A stretch of DNA of 9,029 bases from Oscillospiraceae bacterium (GTDB lineage: Bacteria; Bacillota; Clostridia; UBA1381), in assembly GCA_022508725.1 (NCBI GenBank), contig JAFLUR010000076.1:1-9029 (forward strand), read 5' to 3'. A program made the position numbers and the translations under genes. The notes under the pieces are model-generated. The model was not told where the DNA came from and searched no databases. It saw only the letters and a program-made list of their open reading frames with translations. The stretch's first letter is position 1. Each line of letters starts with the position of its first letter. Positions 1 through 7,188 of this stretch are shown in pieces.

Positions 1-1148
1 TATCCGTCATCATCCACATCACCGGCTGTAATCGAGTGATTACCCTGACCGATATACTGAGCGTTGTCGCCGTCGAGTGTATCGAATCTCCATTTCTGAA
101 CGAGCTTGTTGCCCGAAGTAAGCTCATAGGTCGATATAACCGTACGTCCCGGACCCGCGTCCTTACCCGGATAATAGCCTCTCTGCTCAACGGCATAGGG
201 CTTTACGCCGTCAAGATACGCTATCGTCGCAAGGTATCTTTCCGAACGGTTACCGTAGTTATCGCCGAAATCCCAGCCTTCCTTTTCGGTCTGAGGATCG
301 AAGTCAACGGTATCGAGGATTGCTCCCGTTTCACCGTCAAATGCTGTCAGGTACAAGGGTCCCTGCAGGTTTTTGCCGGCATTGAGCTCCGCCCAGTTCT
401 TGCTTGCGTCGCCGATAACCTCGCAGGTGCCGGAATCAGTGCCGTCAGCCGTTCTGAGAATAACCTCCGACTTACCGTCGCTGTTGAAATCCGCGCACAA
501 AATCTGTGTATCGTGAGCGCCCGCACGGATATTTACGCCCATATCGATTCTCCAAAGTCTTTTTCCGTTGAGCTTGTAAGCGTCGATAATTACCTTATCG
601 GTCGCGCCCACGGTAGCTGCGTCCTTTGCGTTTGACGGATTCCACATCATAACGATCTCATATTCGCCGTCGCCGTCAAGATCGCCGACAGTCGAGTCAC
701 CCGGCGCATAGGTCGCGAATGTAAGCGTATATATGTCATATTCCTCGGAAACGGGAGTATCCTGAAGCGGAATATCTATGTACTGGCTTTCAAGAACCGA
801 TACCGGCTTTGACATTGTGGCATTGTTTGTTGCGACAATGTATGTCGAATCCTTTGTTCCGTCTTTATCGACGAAATTCGTTATCGCGCCGCTTGTAACA
901 AGCTGACCGTCGCGATAGAGTGCGAAATTCGTGTCGGGAGCCTCTGTTCCGAGTCGTCTCCATGATACGAATACACCGTCGTCCGTCTTGATCGCAACAA
1001 CGCCTCTGTCAAGGTTTTCGACCTGTCTTGTGATCGGTGTTGCGCCTGCGATAGTTGACGGCAAAAACATGCTTACGCTTGCAAGCTGCGCGACAATAGC
1101 CGCAAAGAGCGCGATTTTTTTAACCGTTTTGCTGATTTTCTTAAACAT
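1..1148 (-). CDS. Secreted rhamnogalacturonan lyase, PL11 family (partial; 3' end beyond the left edge)
   Basis: Likely cleaves the rhamnose-galacturonate backbone of pectin (rhamnogalacturonan I) by beta-elimination, outside the cell. The 382 visible codons begin with a signal peptide: a Lys-rich start (FKKISKTVKK), a hydrophobic stretch at about residues 12-33 and an AGA cleavage site near residue 36. Residues ~43-80 (ENLDRGVVAIKTDDG, then VFVSWRRLGTEAPDTNFALY) match the conserved start of PL11 enzymes such as YesW/YesX, a beta-sandwich domain. After it come calcium-binding-like propeller repeats: DLDGDGEYE (residue ~156), DFNSDGKSE (~220) and DVDDDGY (~377). Family members are usually ~600 residues or more, so roughly a third is missing, and any C-terminal dockerin or carbohydrate-binding module cannot be seen. 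The ATG at 1148 is supported by GGAGG at 1160-1164, 11 nt upstream. The gene has its own promoter and is separated from the upstream gene by a terminator. The PL11 assignment is from recognised motifs; exact substrate and endo/exo mode are not known. Confidence 0.9.
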   Translation of the reverse strand, partial: MFKKISKTVKKIALFAAIVAQLASVSMFLPSTIAGATPITRQVENLDRGVVAIKTDDGVFVSWRRLGTEAPDTNFALYRDGQLVTSGAITNFVDKDGTKDSTYIVATNNATMSKPVSVLESQYIDIPLQDTPVSEEYDIYTLTFATYAPGDSTVGDLDGDGEYEIVMMWNPSNAKDAATVGATDKVIIDAYKLNGKRLWRIDMGVNIRAGAHDTQILCADFNSDGKSEVILRTADGTDSGTCEVIGDASKNWAELNAGKNLQGPLYLTAFDGETGAILDTVDFDPQTEKEGWDFGDNYGNRSERYLATIAYLDGVKPYAVEQRGYYPGKDAGPGRTVISTYELTSGNKLVQKWRFDTLDGDNAQYIGQGNHSITAGDVDDDG

Positions 1149-1159
1149 ATCTGCTTATT

Positions 1160-1164
1160 CCTCC
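1160..1164 (-). promoter_or_regulatory. Ribosome binding site of the PL11 lyase gene
   Basis: GGAGG on the minus strand lies 11 nt before the ATG at 1148. It fixes the start of the partial lyase gene, with the signal peptide directly after it. Confidence 0.7.
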
Positions 1165-1223
1165 AAATCATATTTTTGAAATCAATCGGAAATATTACAC
1201 AAATAAATGCAACAAAACCGATA

Positions 1224-1249
1224 TATTTGTAATCATTATATCACAAATA
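1224..1249. promoter_or_regulatory. Dyad over the lyase promoter (possible operator)
   Basis: TATTTGT (1224-1230) and ACAAATA (1243-1249) are perfect inverted 7-mers separated by 12 bp. Their centre overlaps the -10 and transcription start of the PL11 promoter, the usual place for a repressor site. A second CAAATA-like half lies next to it (1250-1256). The region is AT-rich, so chance is possible; no regulator can be named. Confidence 0.3.
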
Positions 1250-1263
1250 CAAATAAATTAAAA
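1235..1263 (-). promoter_or_regulatory. Extended -10 promoter of the PL11 lyase gene
   Basis: Minus-strand TGTGATATAAT (1235-1245) contains a perfect TATAAT preceded by TGA, the Gram-positive extended -10 form. The hexamer 17 bp upstream (TTTTAA, 1258-1263) is a poor -35, as is common with extended -10 promoters. Transcription would start near 1228, leaving an ~80-nt AT-rich leader. A 7-bp dyad (1224-1249) covers the -10 and start site. Confidence 0.6.
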
Positions 1264-1351
1264 GAGTTTTTTTTATTTTTTATGAACAAATTTAAAATTA
1301 AAATTTTATGCAAATGTTACAAAACAAAATTTCCCTCCGTATTTTAAGGCG

Positions 1352-1399
1352 AAAAATGCGGTTCGGAAAAGGCATACCGCCGTCCGGACCGCATTTTTT
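1352..1399 (-). terminator. Rho-independent terminator after the ComFB-like gene
   Basis: AAATGCGGTTCGG (1354-1366) pairs with CCGGACCGCATTT (1384-1396) across a loop of about 17 nt, with a single G-T wobble. On the minus strand the stem is followed by a run of five T (1356-1352). It lies ~70 nt beyond the stop of the ComFB-like gene and before the PL11 promoter, so it separates the two units. T-runs on both sides mean it could work in either direction. Confidence 0.8.
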
Positions 1400-1469
1400 C
1401 GGTTATGTATTGTTTTTCCGGAAACACATCAAATCGCAGGAGTATGTTTCCTCTCCGCGGGCGGGCGGA

Positions 1470-2159
1470 TTATTTTTCGGAAAACACGTCAAAATCACTG
1501 CTTGAGTATGTTTCTTCCTCCTCGTCAAGGCTTTCGGGATTGTTTATTGCCTGTTCCACTATCTCGTCAACTGTTTCGGATACATCCTTATACACCGTTT
1601 TCTGTGTGTTATGTACCGGCTGTTCGGCATTTTTTGACGGCGCAACAGCTGTCTTTTTTACCGCTCCGGACAATCTTGAAAGAGGCGATACCGAAGCATC
1701 GTCGCCCGTACCCGCCGGTTTATCTTCGGAAACTCTCGCCGCATCGGACTTCGCGGCTGTGTTCTGAGGCGCGGGACTCTGAGGGGCTTCGACCGGCACT
1801 GCGGGTGCGCTTTGCGGTTCAACCGTATTCTGATTCAGGTCAAATTTCATTTTTTTTTCCTTAAGACCGTTCTCCTCAGCTTCCGCCGGAGTCCAGTGAT
1901 GCGGATTTTGCGCTATAAGCTCTATACCCTTGAGCACATGAGTCATAACATCCGCCTCATGCTGATTATCGAGCATATCAAGCTCAGCAAACAACGCACC
2001 TTTTTCGGTGGACACATATTTGGCGGGCAGCTTATTGAGCACATAAGCCGTTATATCCATACGGCACTTCTCGCATTTGCAGCAATCGACCATCGGTATA
2101 AGCTCCTTTATCTTTGACTCAACAACCGTTTCCATAAGATTTTTTATAACAAACTCCAT
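1470..2159 (-). CDS. ComFB-family protein with a long disordered C-terminal tail
   Basis: Residues ~1-90 match the ComFB family (late competence development protein ComFB of Bacillus). Visible signs are a helical start, a cysteine cluster C26-C27-x-C29-x-x-C32 followed by D35 (DCCKCEKCRMD), then LNKLPAKYVSTEKG (41-54), a long helix (DVMTHVLKGIELI) and NPHH (85-88). Bacillus ComFB is about 98 residues; this 229-residue protein adds a Pro/Ala/Ser-rich linker (~105-185) and an acidic C-terminus (~190-229) with a short helix and an EEEE stretch. There is no signal peptide, so it is cytosolic. ComFB proteins have been reported to bind cyclic dinucleotides, from my knowledge of the family, which fits the HD-GYP gene nearby; the cysteines could instead hold a metal. 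The start is supported by AAGGAAA (2171-2177), 11 nt upstream. It has its own promoter and terminator. No other competence gene is in view. Confidence 0.75.
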   Translation of the reverse strand: MEFVIKNLMETVVESKIKELIPMVDCCKCEKCRMDITAYVLNKLPAKYVSTEKGALFAELDMLDNQHEADVMTHVLKGIELIAQNPHHWTPAEAEENGLKEKKMKFDLNQNTVEPQSAPAVPVEAPQSPAPQNTAAKSDAARVSEDKPAGTGDDASVSPLSRLSGAVKKTAVAPSKNAEQPVHNTQKTVYKDVSETVDEIVEQAINNPESLDEEEETYSSSDFDVFSEK

Positions 2160-2191
2160 TTTTTTTACACTTTCCTTCCCTTTAAAAATAT

Positions 2192-2221
2192 ATTATCCGA
2201 AAAGACCCATTGTATTTTCAA
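2192..2221 (-). promoter_or_regulatory. Promoter of the ComFB-like gene
   Basis: Minus-strand -35 TTGAAA (2216-2221; TTGACA-like, 5 of 6) and -10 GATAAT (2192-2197; 5 of 6) are separated by 18 bp. They lie just upstream of the leader and Shine-Dalgarno of the gene, giving a short leader of ~25 nt. Confidence 0.55.
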
Positions 2222-2288
2222 GCATCCCGGAGAACAAAATTCTCTTTTGTGAAAAATATGCTTCCGGACTTATACATACCGTATTTTA

Positions 2289-3431
2289 TTATCGGTTGAT
2301 GTCGATTTTCGACGTATCGACCTTCAAATCCTTACCGACTGTCACCGTATCTCCGTTCAGCATTACACTGAAGGATGTTTCATATCCGTATCCGGAAACG
2401 TATCCGTTCGCAAGGTTCAATGTTGTCGGTGTCTCGGAAAGCACCTTGAATTTAAATCTTGCGACCTCGCCGTCGTTTCTCATTGCCTGCGCGGCATCAA
2501 CGAAAATACCTATCGCTTTCAGCTTATCCGCGCCCATGAACTCGGGATTTGCGACCGATGTTACGTTTGCGGCGGTATTGTATTCCGCCGAATTCTCGAC
2601 ATATTCAAGAACATTCTTGTCATAATTTATCGTTGTTGTAACTCCGAGAATACCCTCATCGCTCTTGAATTTGCCCTGTATTCCGGATACACTGACCGTA
2701 ACCTCGATAATATCGCCGGTTTTCGCCGTTGTTTTGTCGGTCGAAAGCGACACCGTTACATTTTTCGGATTAAACGTGGACGATGCGCTGCTTGCCGAAC
2801 CGTTGCTGTTGTCATCCGGATCAGCCGATGAAGACGGCTTGGGTGTACCGGATGAACTCGGCGAGCTTGACGGATCGGACGACGGCTTGGGTGTGCCCGA
2901 TGCCGACGGAGATGCTTCCGGCTTATCCGCCGCGTTATTTTCTTCCGCATAATCCTTTGTCATAATCGTGATCGTTCTTGTGCTTTCGTCCCAGTCCACC
3001 TGCGCTTTAAGCGCCTCGCTTATGGCACGCAGCGGTATCATTGTGCGGTCGTTCATGATTCTCGGCGCCGCGTCGAGAGCTATTTCGTTCTTGTCCGCCG
3101 ACAAGAGACTTGTAAAGGTATATACAACCATAGTCGGATCGTCTATGGTTATAAGTATTCTTGTTATGTTGTTTTCGCTGTTAATCGTTACGAGACGTTT
3201 CTCTCCGTCCCAGTCAACTCTTGCCCCCATGCACTCAAACACACCTCTTGCCGGAACAAGCGTTCTTCCCTCAGCCTCAAGAATAACGGGCTTTTGGTCG
3301 GCGAAAACGACCTCATGACCGTCCACCACCACCGTCGGTGCGTTGTCGTCGTTATCCGCAAAAGCAGTAAACCCCACAGCCGACACAAGCATTACAAGAG
3401 CCGTAAAAAGGCTCAGCATTTTTCTTTTCAT
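2289..3431 (-). CDS. Secreted protein with a copper amine oxidase N-terminal domain, Ser/Pro linker and cohesin-like domain
   Basis: A 380-residue exported protein of unknown exact role. Residues 1-25 are a signal peptide (KRK start, hydrophobic core, AFA cleavage site before DNDD). Residues ~33-158 form a copper-amine-oxidase-N-type domain: two similar blocks, EGRTLVPARGVFECMGARVDWD (split over 54-75) and NDRTMIPLRAISEALKAQVDWD (127-148). It is a surface-binding module widespread in Clostridia, with no amine oxidase activity of its own. Residues ~162-218 are a Ser/Pro/Gly linker with a repeated SGTPKPSS. Residues ~224-370 look like a cohesin-type beta-sandwich (VTVSLSTDKTTAKTGDIIEVTVSVSG, in parts 225-250; INYDKNVLEY; GEVARFKFKVL). 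There is no sortase signal, C-terminal transmembrane segment or SLH repeat. The start has a strong AAAGGAG 7 nt upstream (3439-3445). It has its own promoter and no clear terminator. The cohesin call is moderate; it could be a cohesin-fold domain that does not bind dockerin. Confidence 0.8.
   Translation of the reverse strand: MKRKMLSLFTALVMLVSAVGFTAFADNDDNAPTVVVDGHEVVFADQKPVILEAEGRTLVPARGVFECMGARVDWDGEKRLVTINSENNITRILITIDDPTMVVYTFTSLLSADKNEIALDAAPRIMNDRTMIPLRAISEALKAQVDWDESTRTITIMTKDYAEENNAADKPEASPSASGTPKPSSDPSSSPSSSGTPKPSSSADPDDNSNGSASSASSTFNPKNVTVSLSTDKTTAKTGDIIEVTVSVSGIQGKFKSDEGILGVTTTINYDKNVLEYVENSAEYNTAANVTSVANPEFMGADKLKAIGIFVDAAQAMRNDGEVARFKFKVLSETPTTLNLANGYVSGYGYETSFSVMLNGDTVTVGKDLKVDTSKIDINR
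2833..2894. repeat. 14-bp direct repeat in the linker of the cohesin-like gene
   Basis: GACGGCTTGGGTGT occurs at 2833-2846 and again at 2881-2894, 48 bp apart, so the reading frame is kept. It encodes the repeated GTPKPSS segment of the Ser/Pro linker and points to linker growth by in-frame duplication. Confidence 0.7.
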
Positions 3432-3438
3432 AAAAAAG

Positions 3439-3445
3439 CTCCTTT
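3439..3445 (-). promoter_or_regulatory. Ribosome binding site of the cohesin-like gene
   Basis: AAAGGAG on the minus strand is 7 nt from the ATG at 3431. It is a near-ideal site and settles the start directly before the signal peptide. Confidence 0.8.
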
Positions 3446-3495
3446 CAAAATTCGATTTTTTGATTTTTTATGTACGGCAATATTTCGCCGACATA

Positions 3496-3524
3496 ATTAT
3501 ATCACAGTTTTCTTTATTATACAA
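3496..3524 (-). promoter_or_regulatory. Extended -10 promoter of the cohesin-like gene
   Basis: TGTGATATAAT (3496-3506) holds a perfect TATAAT (3496-3501) with an upstream TGA. A TTGTAT -35 (3519-3524) lies 17 bp away. The same 11-mer is found in the PL11 promoter. It lies in the gap after the DegV gene, so the cohesin-like gene is probably transcribed on its own, with a leader of ~60 nt. Confidence 0.65.
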
Positions 3525-3566
3525 TATATTTTTTTATCCAATAGGCATATACCCGGACAAAATGCG

Positions 3567-4424
3567 TCATTTTACGCTGAACGACGCGTAAGCTATTCCG
3601 ACCGCGCCGGCTCCGCAGTTGCAGGAAACGGTGCTTGATGCCTTTGTTACAAAGGTATTGTCGAATTTATAATACTTTGCCATCTGTCCGCGCAGACCGT
3701 CGATAAATTTGCCCGTGCAGCCGGATGTGACCACAAATACCGCGCTTGTATCGACGTTTTTCGATGAGAACACCGTCTTTACAAACTGATTGTAGACCCA
3801 CGGCATTTTCCCGAAATACGCCCGTCCCACCTGCATCCTGTCATTTTTGAGACGAATATCGACATGGATTTTGAAAAAGTTTGTCAGCTCAACAACCGAA
3901 GCCGGGCATCTGCCGCAGCGATGAAGATTTTCAAGCGACCGCATTACAAATCTGAAATGTATCTGTTCTCTGTACTCCTCAAGCTCGGATACTATCTTTT
4001 CGGCGCTCATTCCCGTGCGGCACAGCTCCGCCCCTTTCATGACCACCATACCGTAGCCTACCGAAACATTCTTTGAATTCACCACAAACACATTATCGAA
4101 CTTTTTCGCGGCATCGCACGCGTTGACATAGCTTTTTGACGAACCCTTTGTCATGACCACATGAATGATCTTGTTGCTTTTTTTTAGGCATTTTTTGTAA
4201 AATTCCTCATAATCATTCACGGACGGCGGCAGAGTATCGAACCCTCTTGATGTTTTTTCAAAATAATCCACAATATTATCGCTTGTTATCTCCTCGCGGT
4301 CGAGAAATTTTCCGGCAACCGTGTTGACATAATGGTAGATCAGCGCGATATCGTATTGTTCTATAATATTATCCGGCAGGTCGCAGACGCTGTCGGCGGC
4401 TATCATTATATCCTTTTTTTCCAT
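3567..4424 (-). CDS. Divergent DegV-family (fatty-acid-binding-like) protein
   Basis: DegV/FakB proteins are cytosolic and carry a fatty acid, in known cases presenting it to a fatty acid kinase. The 285-residue length and fold match: IMIAADSVCDLP (residues 6-17), FDTLPPSVNDYEEFY (62-76), a Ser-rich MTKGSSKSY loop (91-99), LENLHRCGRCPAS (164-176) and a C-terminal GAGAVGIAY. It is divergent at ligand-binding motifs: the usual SGT loop reads SSKSY, and the usual HTGPG motif reads NCGAG (269-273), losing its histidine. It is also unusually rich in cysteine (CGRC at 170-173, CNC at 268-270). The start at 4424 is chosen because AGGAGG (4437-4442) is 12 nt upstream. An in-frame ATG at 4454 would give 295 residues but has a poor site, and an ATG at 4436 touches the Shine-Dalgarno. 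It is the last gene of the HD-GYP/kinase operon, 79 nt after the kinase with no terminator between. The ligand is unknown. Confidence 0.85.
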   Translation of the reverse strand: MEKKDIMIAADSVCDLPDNIIEQYDIALIYHYVNTVAGKFLDREEITSDNIVDYFEKTSRGFDTLPPSVNDYEEFYKKCLKKSNKIIHVVMTKGSSKSYVNACDAAKKFDNVFVVNSKNVSVGYGMVVMKGAELCRTGMSAEKIVSELEEYREQIHFRFVMRSLENLHRCGRCPASVVELTNFFKIHVDIRLKNDRMQVGRAYFGKMPWVYNQFVKTVFSSKNVDTSAVFVVTSGCTGKFIDGLRGQMAKYYKFDNTFVTKASSTVSCNCGAGAVGIAYASFSVK

Positions 4425-4436
4425 AATACCGGGCAT

Positions 4437-4442
4437 CCTCCT
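4437..4442 (-). promoter_or_regulatory. Ribosome binding site deciding the DegV-like start
   Basis: AGGAGG lies 12 nt before the ATG at 4424. The alternative in-frame start at 4454 would put this site inside the coding region, and the one at 4436 leaves no spacing, so the start at 4424 is favoured. Confidence 0.6.
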
Positions 4443-4503
4443 TTCGTATCGCATTTTTTTGCAAATCTTTCACCGCGCCGCCCCGGCTCTCGGCTTATCC
4501 GGA

Positions 4504-7182
4504 TCATACGGCGGCTTCAAGCGACGCGAGCAGCTCCTCCGCCGCCTTATGAACGCAGTCGTATTCAAAATCATTGAGCAGGCGGTCTATTTCCTTCACA
4601 TCAACGGCCCTTCCGCCGCATTCCGAGTTTTTGAGCTGTAAGCATATAGCCTCGGCTTTTTCGATATCAAAGCTGTCCACCGCCGAAATAAGTCCCTCGG
4701 TCAGCGTTTTGAGTTCATCAATGCTTATATCGTTTTTGTCGATGTCCTCATCGGGAGGCATCTCGGTCTTGAACGGCTCAAGCACATTCAGTATCTCCCT
4801 GTACTCCTTAATAAGTCCGGGAGTTTCGGCGATTATCGTATCGGTATCCAAATTTCTGCCCGCCGTTTCAAGAGCTCTTGCGGCCTCGGAAAATTTCTCC
4901 GCGCCTATCTGTGCCGACATGCTTTTCAGGGCATGGACCTCTATGATATATCTCTGCCAATCCCTGTTTTCAACCGTTTCCTCTATAATTTTTATCTTTC
5001 CTTCGCCCAAAGCGACGTATTCGCCGAGTATTTCGAGGTAATTTTCGATATTTCCGCAGTACAGTATGCCCTTATCCGGACTTATTCCGGAATCGGAAAG
5101 CATTTCGGAAAGATTCTTTTTATTCTCGTCATTAACATCATTTTCCGTATACGAGAGATCCTCCGCGCTTGCTTTTTGTATGTATCCCTTGGGCAGCCAT
5201 TTTCTTATTGTGCTTATAAACTTGCGCACCTCAACCGGCTTGGATATAAAATCATTCATACCCGCCTCTATAAACATTTCCTTTGCCCCGCTCACAGCGT
5301 TTGCCGTAAGAGCGATTATGGGGAGCTTCTTATAATATTCATCGCCCATCGCGCGTATAATCTTTGTTGTTTCGATACCGTCAAGTCCCGGCATCATATG
5401 ATCCAGACATACCAGATCGTAACGATTTGCCGTGATCATATTTATCGCCGTTTTTCCGCTCATTGCAACATCCACCTGCATTTTATAGGGTTTAAGCAGT
5501 CCCACGGCAACCTTCAGATTGACCTCATTGTCGTCAACAATAAGAACCTTCGCCTCGGGAGCGATAAATGTCGGCGCATTGGCGCGCGTGTTGCTGTACA
5601 CGGCTCCCGCGTAGTTCTCATTATTGAACGCCGCCGCCACCGACAGCGAATATACCGGCTTGCCGATAAATTTCACGTTCCCCTCAAGCTTGACGACCTC
5701 ATTGCGTCCGTGCGCGCAGACTATCTGTACCGATTCGTCAAGCCCGGTCAAAAATTCTTTATGCCTGTTGTATTCGGAGTAATCCATAAATATATGAGTA
5801 TATCCGCCGCATTCCACCTCATTCAGAAATTCCGGCTCCTCTTCGACCGCTACGCATTTTATCTCGAGCTTTTCAAAAATCCGTGCTATAATACTGTTCA
5901 GATACACCTGCGGCTCGTAAATCAGGACGCTGTATTTTTCGCTCTCGCGCACCTTTATGGATTCGGTGCTGTTTGCGACCTTCTGCGGAACGGTAAAATA
6001 AAACTCCGTTCCGGCATTATACTGACTTTTTACGTTCATAAAGCCGTTCATACATTCCACGAGGTTTTTGCTTATTACGAGTCCCAACCCCGTGCCGTCG
6101 CCGCCGCCCGATTTTTTATGGGTATCCATCGACTTGAAGGACACGAAAAGATCGTCCATATCGCTCTGCTTTATTCCTATTCCGGTATCCTTTACCGAGA
6201 CTCTGAGATTTACGCCGTACTCCGTTTTCCGGGCGCTCATTTTAAACGTCACAAATCCGCATTCGGTAAATTTAACGGCGTTGCTGATAAGATTGAGTAT
6301 GATCTGCTTAAGTCTTACCGTATCGCCGATAAGCGTCTGCGGTATCGTCGGGTCGATATCCAGCAGTATCCTTATGTCCTTATCACCGATTTTGGGGTAC
6401 ATGGTAGCCGCAATATCGTTCACAAGCGACATAGGCTCATATTCCGTCTCGATTATCTCCATCTTTCCGGCATCTATCTTTGAAAAATCGAGAATATCGT
6501 TTACTATAGCCAGCAAATGCATACATGATGATTGTATGCTGTATGTGTTTTCGCGGACCGTGTCCGACAGCTCCTCCCGGAGAACAAGCTCGCTCATTCC
6601 CAATATCGCGTTCATAGGCGTTCGTATCTCATGGGATACGTTGGCGAGAAATATTCCCTTAAAGGAATTTGCCCTTTGGGCCTCCTCGGTTTTTTCCTGC
6701 ACATACGAGATACCTTTTTCATAGCTTTTTACACATATGTATGTAAGGATCATCTGCAGATCGAGCATGATCGCCATCACCGCAATTCCTCCCGTGTCCA
6801 TCCCGTCTCCTTTAAACAGCATCATCATCGCGAAAACCAAATTCACCGCAATGAACTGCACCGTAATAAGGCGTGCGCTCACCGCAAAGACAAGCATTGT
6901 GTTTATCAAAAAGAACACCGCGCCTATTATTTCCTTATGTCCGCCATACTTCCACAGCAGGAACACCCCTGCGTCGGCAAGTACCGCCATCATCGTAAAA
7001 CGCGCAAAAATACCGATTTTTTTTATTCTGCTCACCGCAAACTGCACAACGGCAAATGCCGCAAGAATTATGATCGAATTCTGTATGCTGTCTTTGAATA
7101 TTATCGCGGAAAAGATTATAAAAATCAATGAAACCGCCGCAAAAGCATCAGCCAGAAAACGTATATCCTTTTCACTGCTCAT
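4504..7182 (-). CDS. Membrane hybrid histidine kinase: 6 TM, HisKA, HATPase, pseudo-receiver, receiver, HPt
   Basis: An 892-residue sensor kinase with a phosphorelay. Six hydrophobic segments at ~9-29, 36-50, 59-77, 85-105, 106-123 and 132-151 form the sensor, with almost no extracellular loops, so the signal is probably membrane-embedded or lipophilic. HisKA carries SHEIRTP with phospho-accepting H184. The HATPase has NLISNAVKF (N301), DTGIGI (332-337) and GTGLGL (363-368). A degenerate receiver (~416-520) lacks the acidic pair (YEP instead of VDD). An intact receiver (~543-663) has D550/D551, D594 in LDHMMP, T626 and K648. HPt (~705-800) has H750 in VHALKS. A helical tail without a phospho-accepting His follows (~813-892). 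The start at 7182 has GGGAGG 6 nt upstream, and the GTG at 7227 has none. It begins 13 nt after the HD-GYP gene, so the two are co-transcribed and H750 is the likely phosphate donor for that regulator (inference). The plan resembles RpfC plus one extra receiver. Confidence 0.93.
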   Translation of the reverse strand: MSSEKDIRFLADAFAAVSLIFIIFSAIIFKDSIQNSIIILAAFAVVQFAVSRIKKIGIFARFTMMAVLADAGVFLLWKYGGHKEIIGAVFFLINTMLVFAVSARLITVQFIAVNLVFAMMMLFKGDGMDTGGIAVMAIMLDLQMILTYICVKSYEKGISYVQEKTEEAQRANSFKGIFLANVSHEIRTPMNAILGMSELVLREELSDTVRENTYSIQSSCMHLLAIVNDILDFSKIDAGKMEIIETEYEPMSLVNDIAATMYPKIGDKDIRILLDIDPTIPQTLIGDTVRLKQIILNLISNAVKFTECGFVTFKMSARKTEYGVNLRVSVKDTGIGIKQSDMDDLFVSFKSMDTHKKSGGGDGTGLGLVISKNLVECMNGFMNVKSQYNAGTEFYFTVPQKVANSTESIKVRESEKYSVLIYEPQVYLNSIIARIFEKLEIKCVAVEEEPEFLNEVECGGYTHIFMDYSEYNRHKEFLTGLDESVQIVCAHGRNEVVKLEGNVKFIGKPVYSLSVAAAFNNENYAGAVYSNTRANAPTFIAPEAKVLIVDDNEVNLKVAVGLLKPYKMQVDVAMSGKTAINMITANRYDLVCLDHMMPGLDGIETTKIIRAMGDEYYKKLPIIALTANAVSGAKEMFIEAGMNDFISKPVEVRKFISTIRKWLPKGYIQKASAEDLSYTENDVNDENKKNLSEMLSDSGISPDKGILYCGNIENYLEILGEYVALGEGKIKIIEETVENRDWQRYIIEVHALKSMSAQIGAEKFSEAARALETAGRNLDTDTIIAETPGLIKEYREILNVLEPFKTEMPPDEDIDKNDISIDELKTLTEGLISAVDSFDIEKAEAICLQLKNSECGGRAVDVKEIDRLLNDFEYDCVHKAAEELLASLEAAV

Positions 7183-7188
7183 AATGAT

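Noticed and set aside
36..635. A 199-codon open frame on the plus strand.
   Set aside because: It lies antisense to the PL11 lyase reading frame, which carries clear motifs; no recognisable protein and no promoter.
2222..2288. Possible terminator after the cohesin-like gene (ACAAAA/TTTTGT and GAGAA/TTCTC pairings, AGCAT/ATGCT outer arms).
   Set aside because: The pairings are short, mutually exclusive and not followed by a T-run; no single stable hairpin stands out.
2756..2950. An Arg/His-rich open frame on the minus strand.
   Set aside because: It is a frame shifted within the low-complexity Ser/Pro linker of the cohesin-like gene; its composition follows from the repeated GGC/TCG codons.
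3525..3566. Possible terminator after the DegV-like gene (TCCGG/TTGGA).
   Set aside because: Only about five pairs including wobbles, with no T-run on the transcribed strand; not enough to call.
4933..6483. A 516-codon open frame on the plus strand.
   Set aside because: It is antisense to the hybrid kinase, whose domains are unmistakable. Its translation shows no domain, is rich in His/Tyr/Arg, and has no suitable Shine-Dalgarno; it is a codon-bias shadow.
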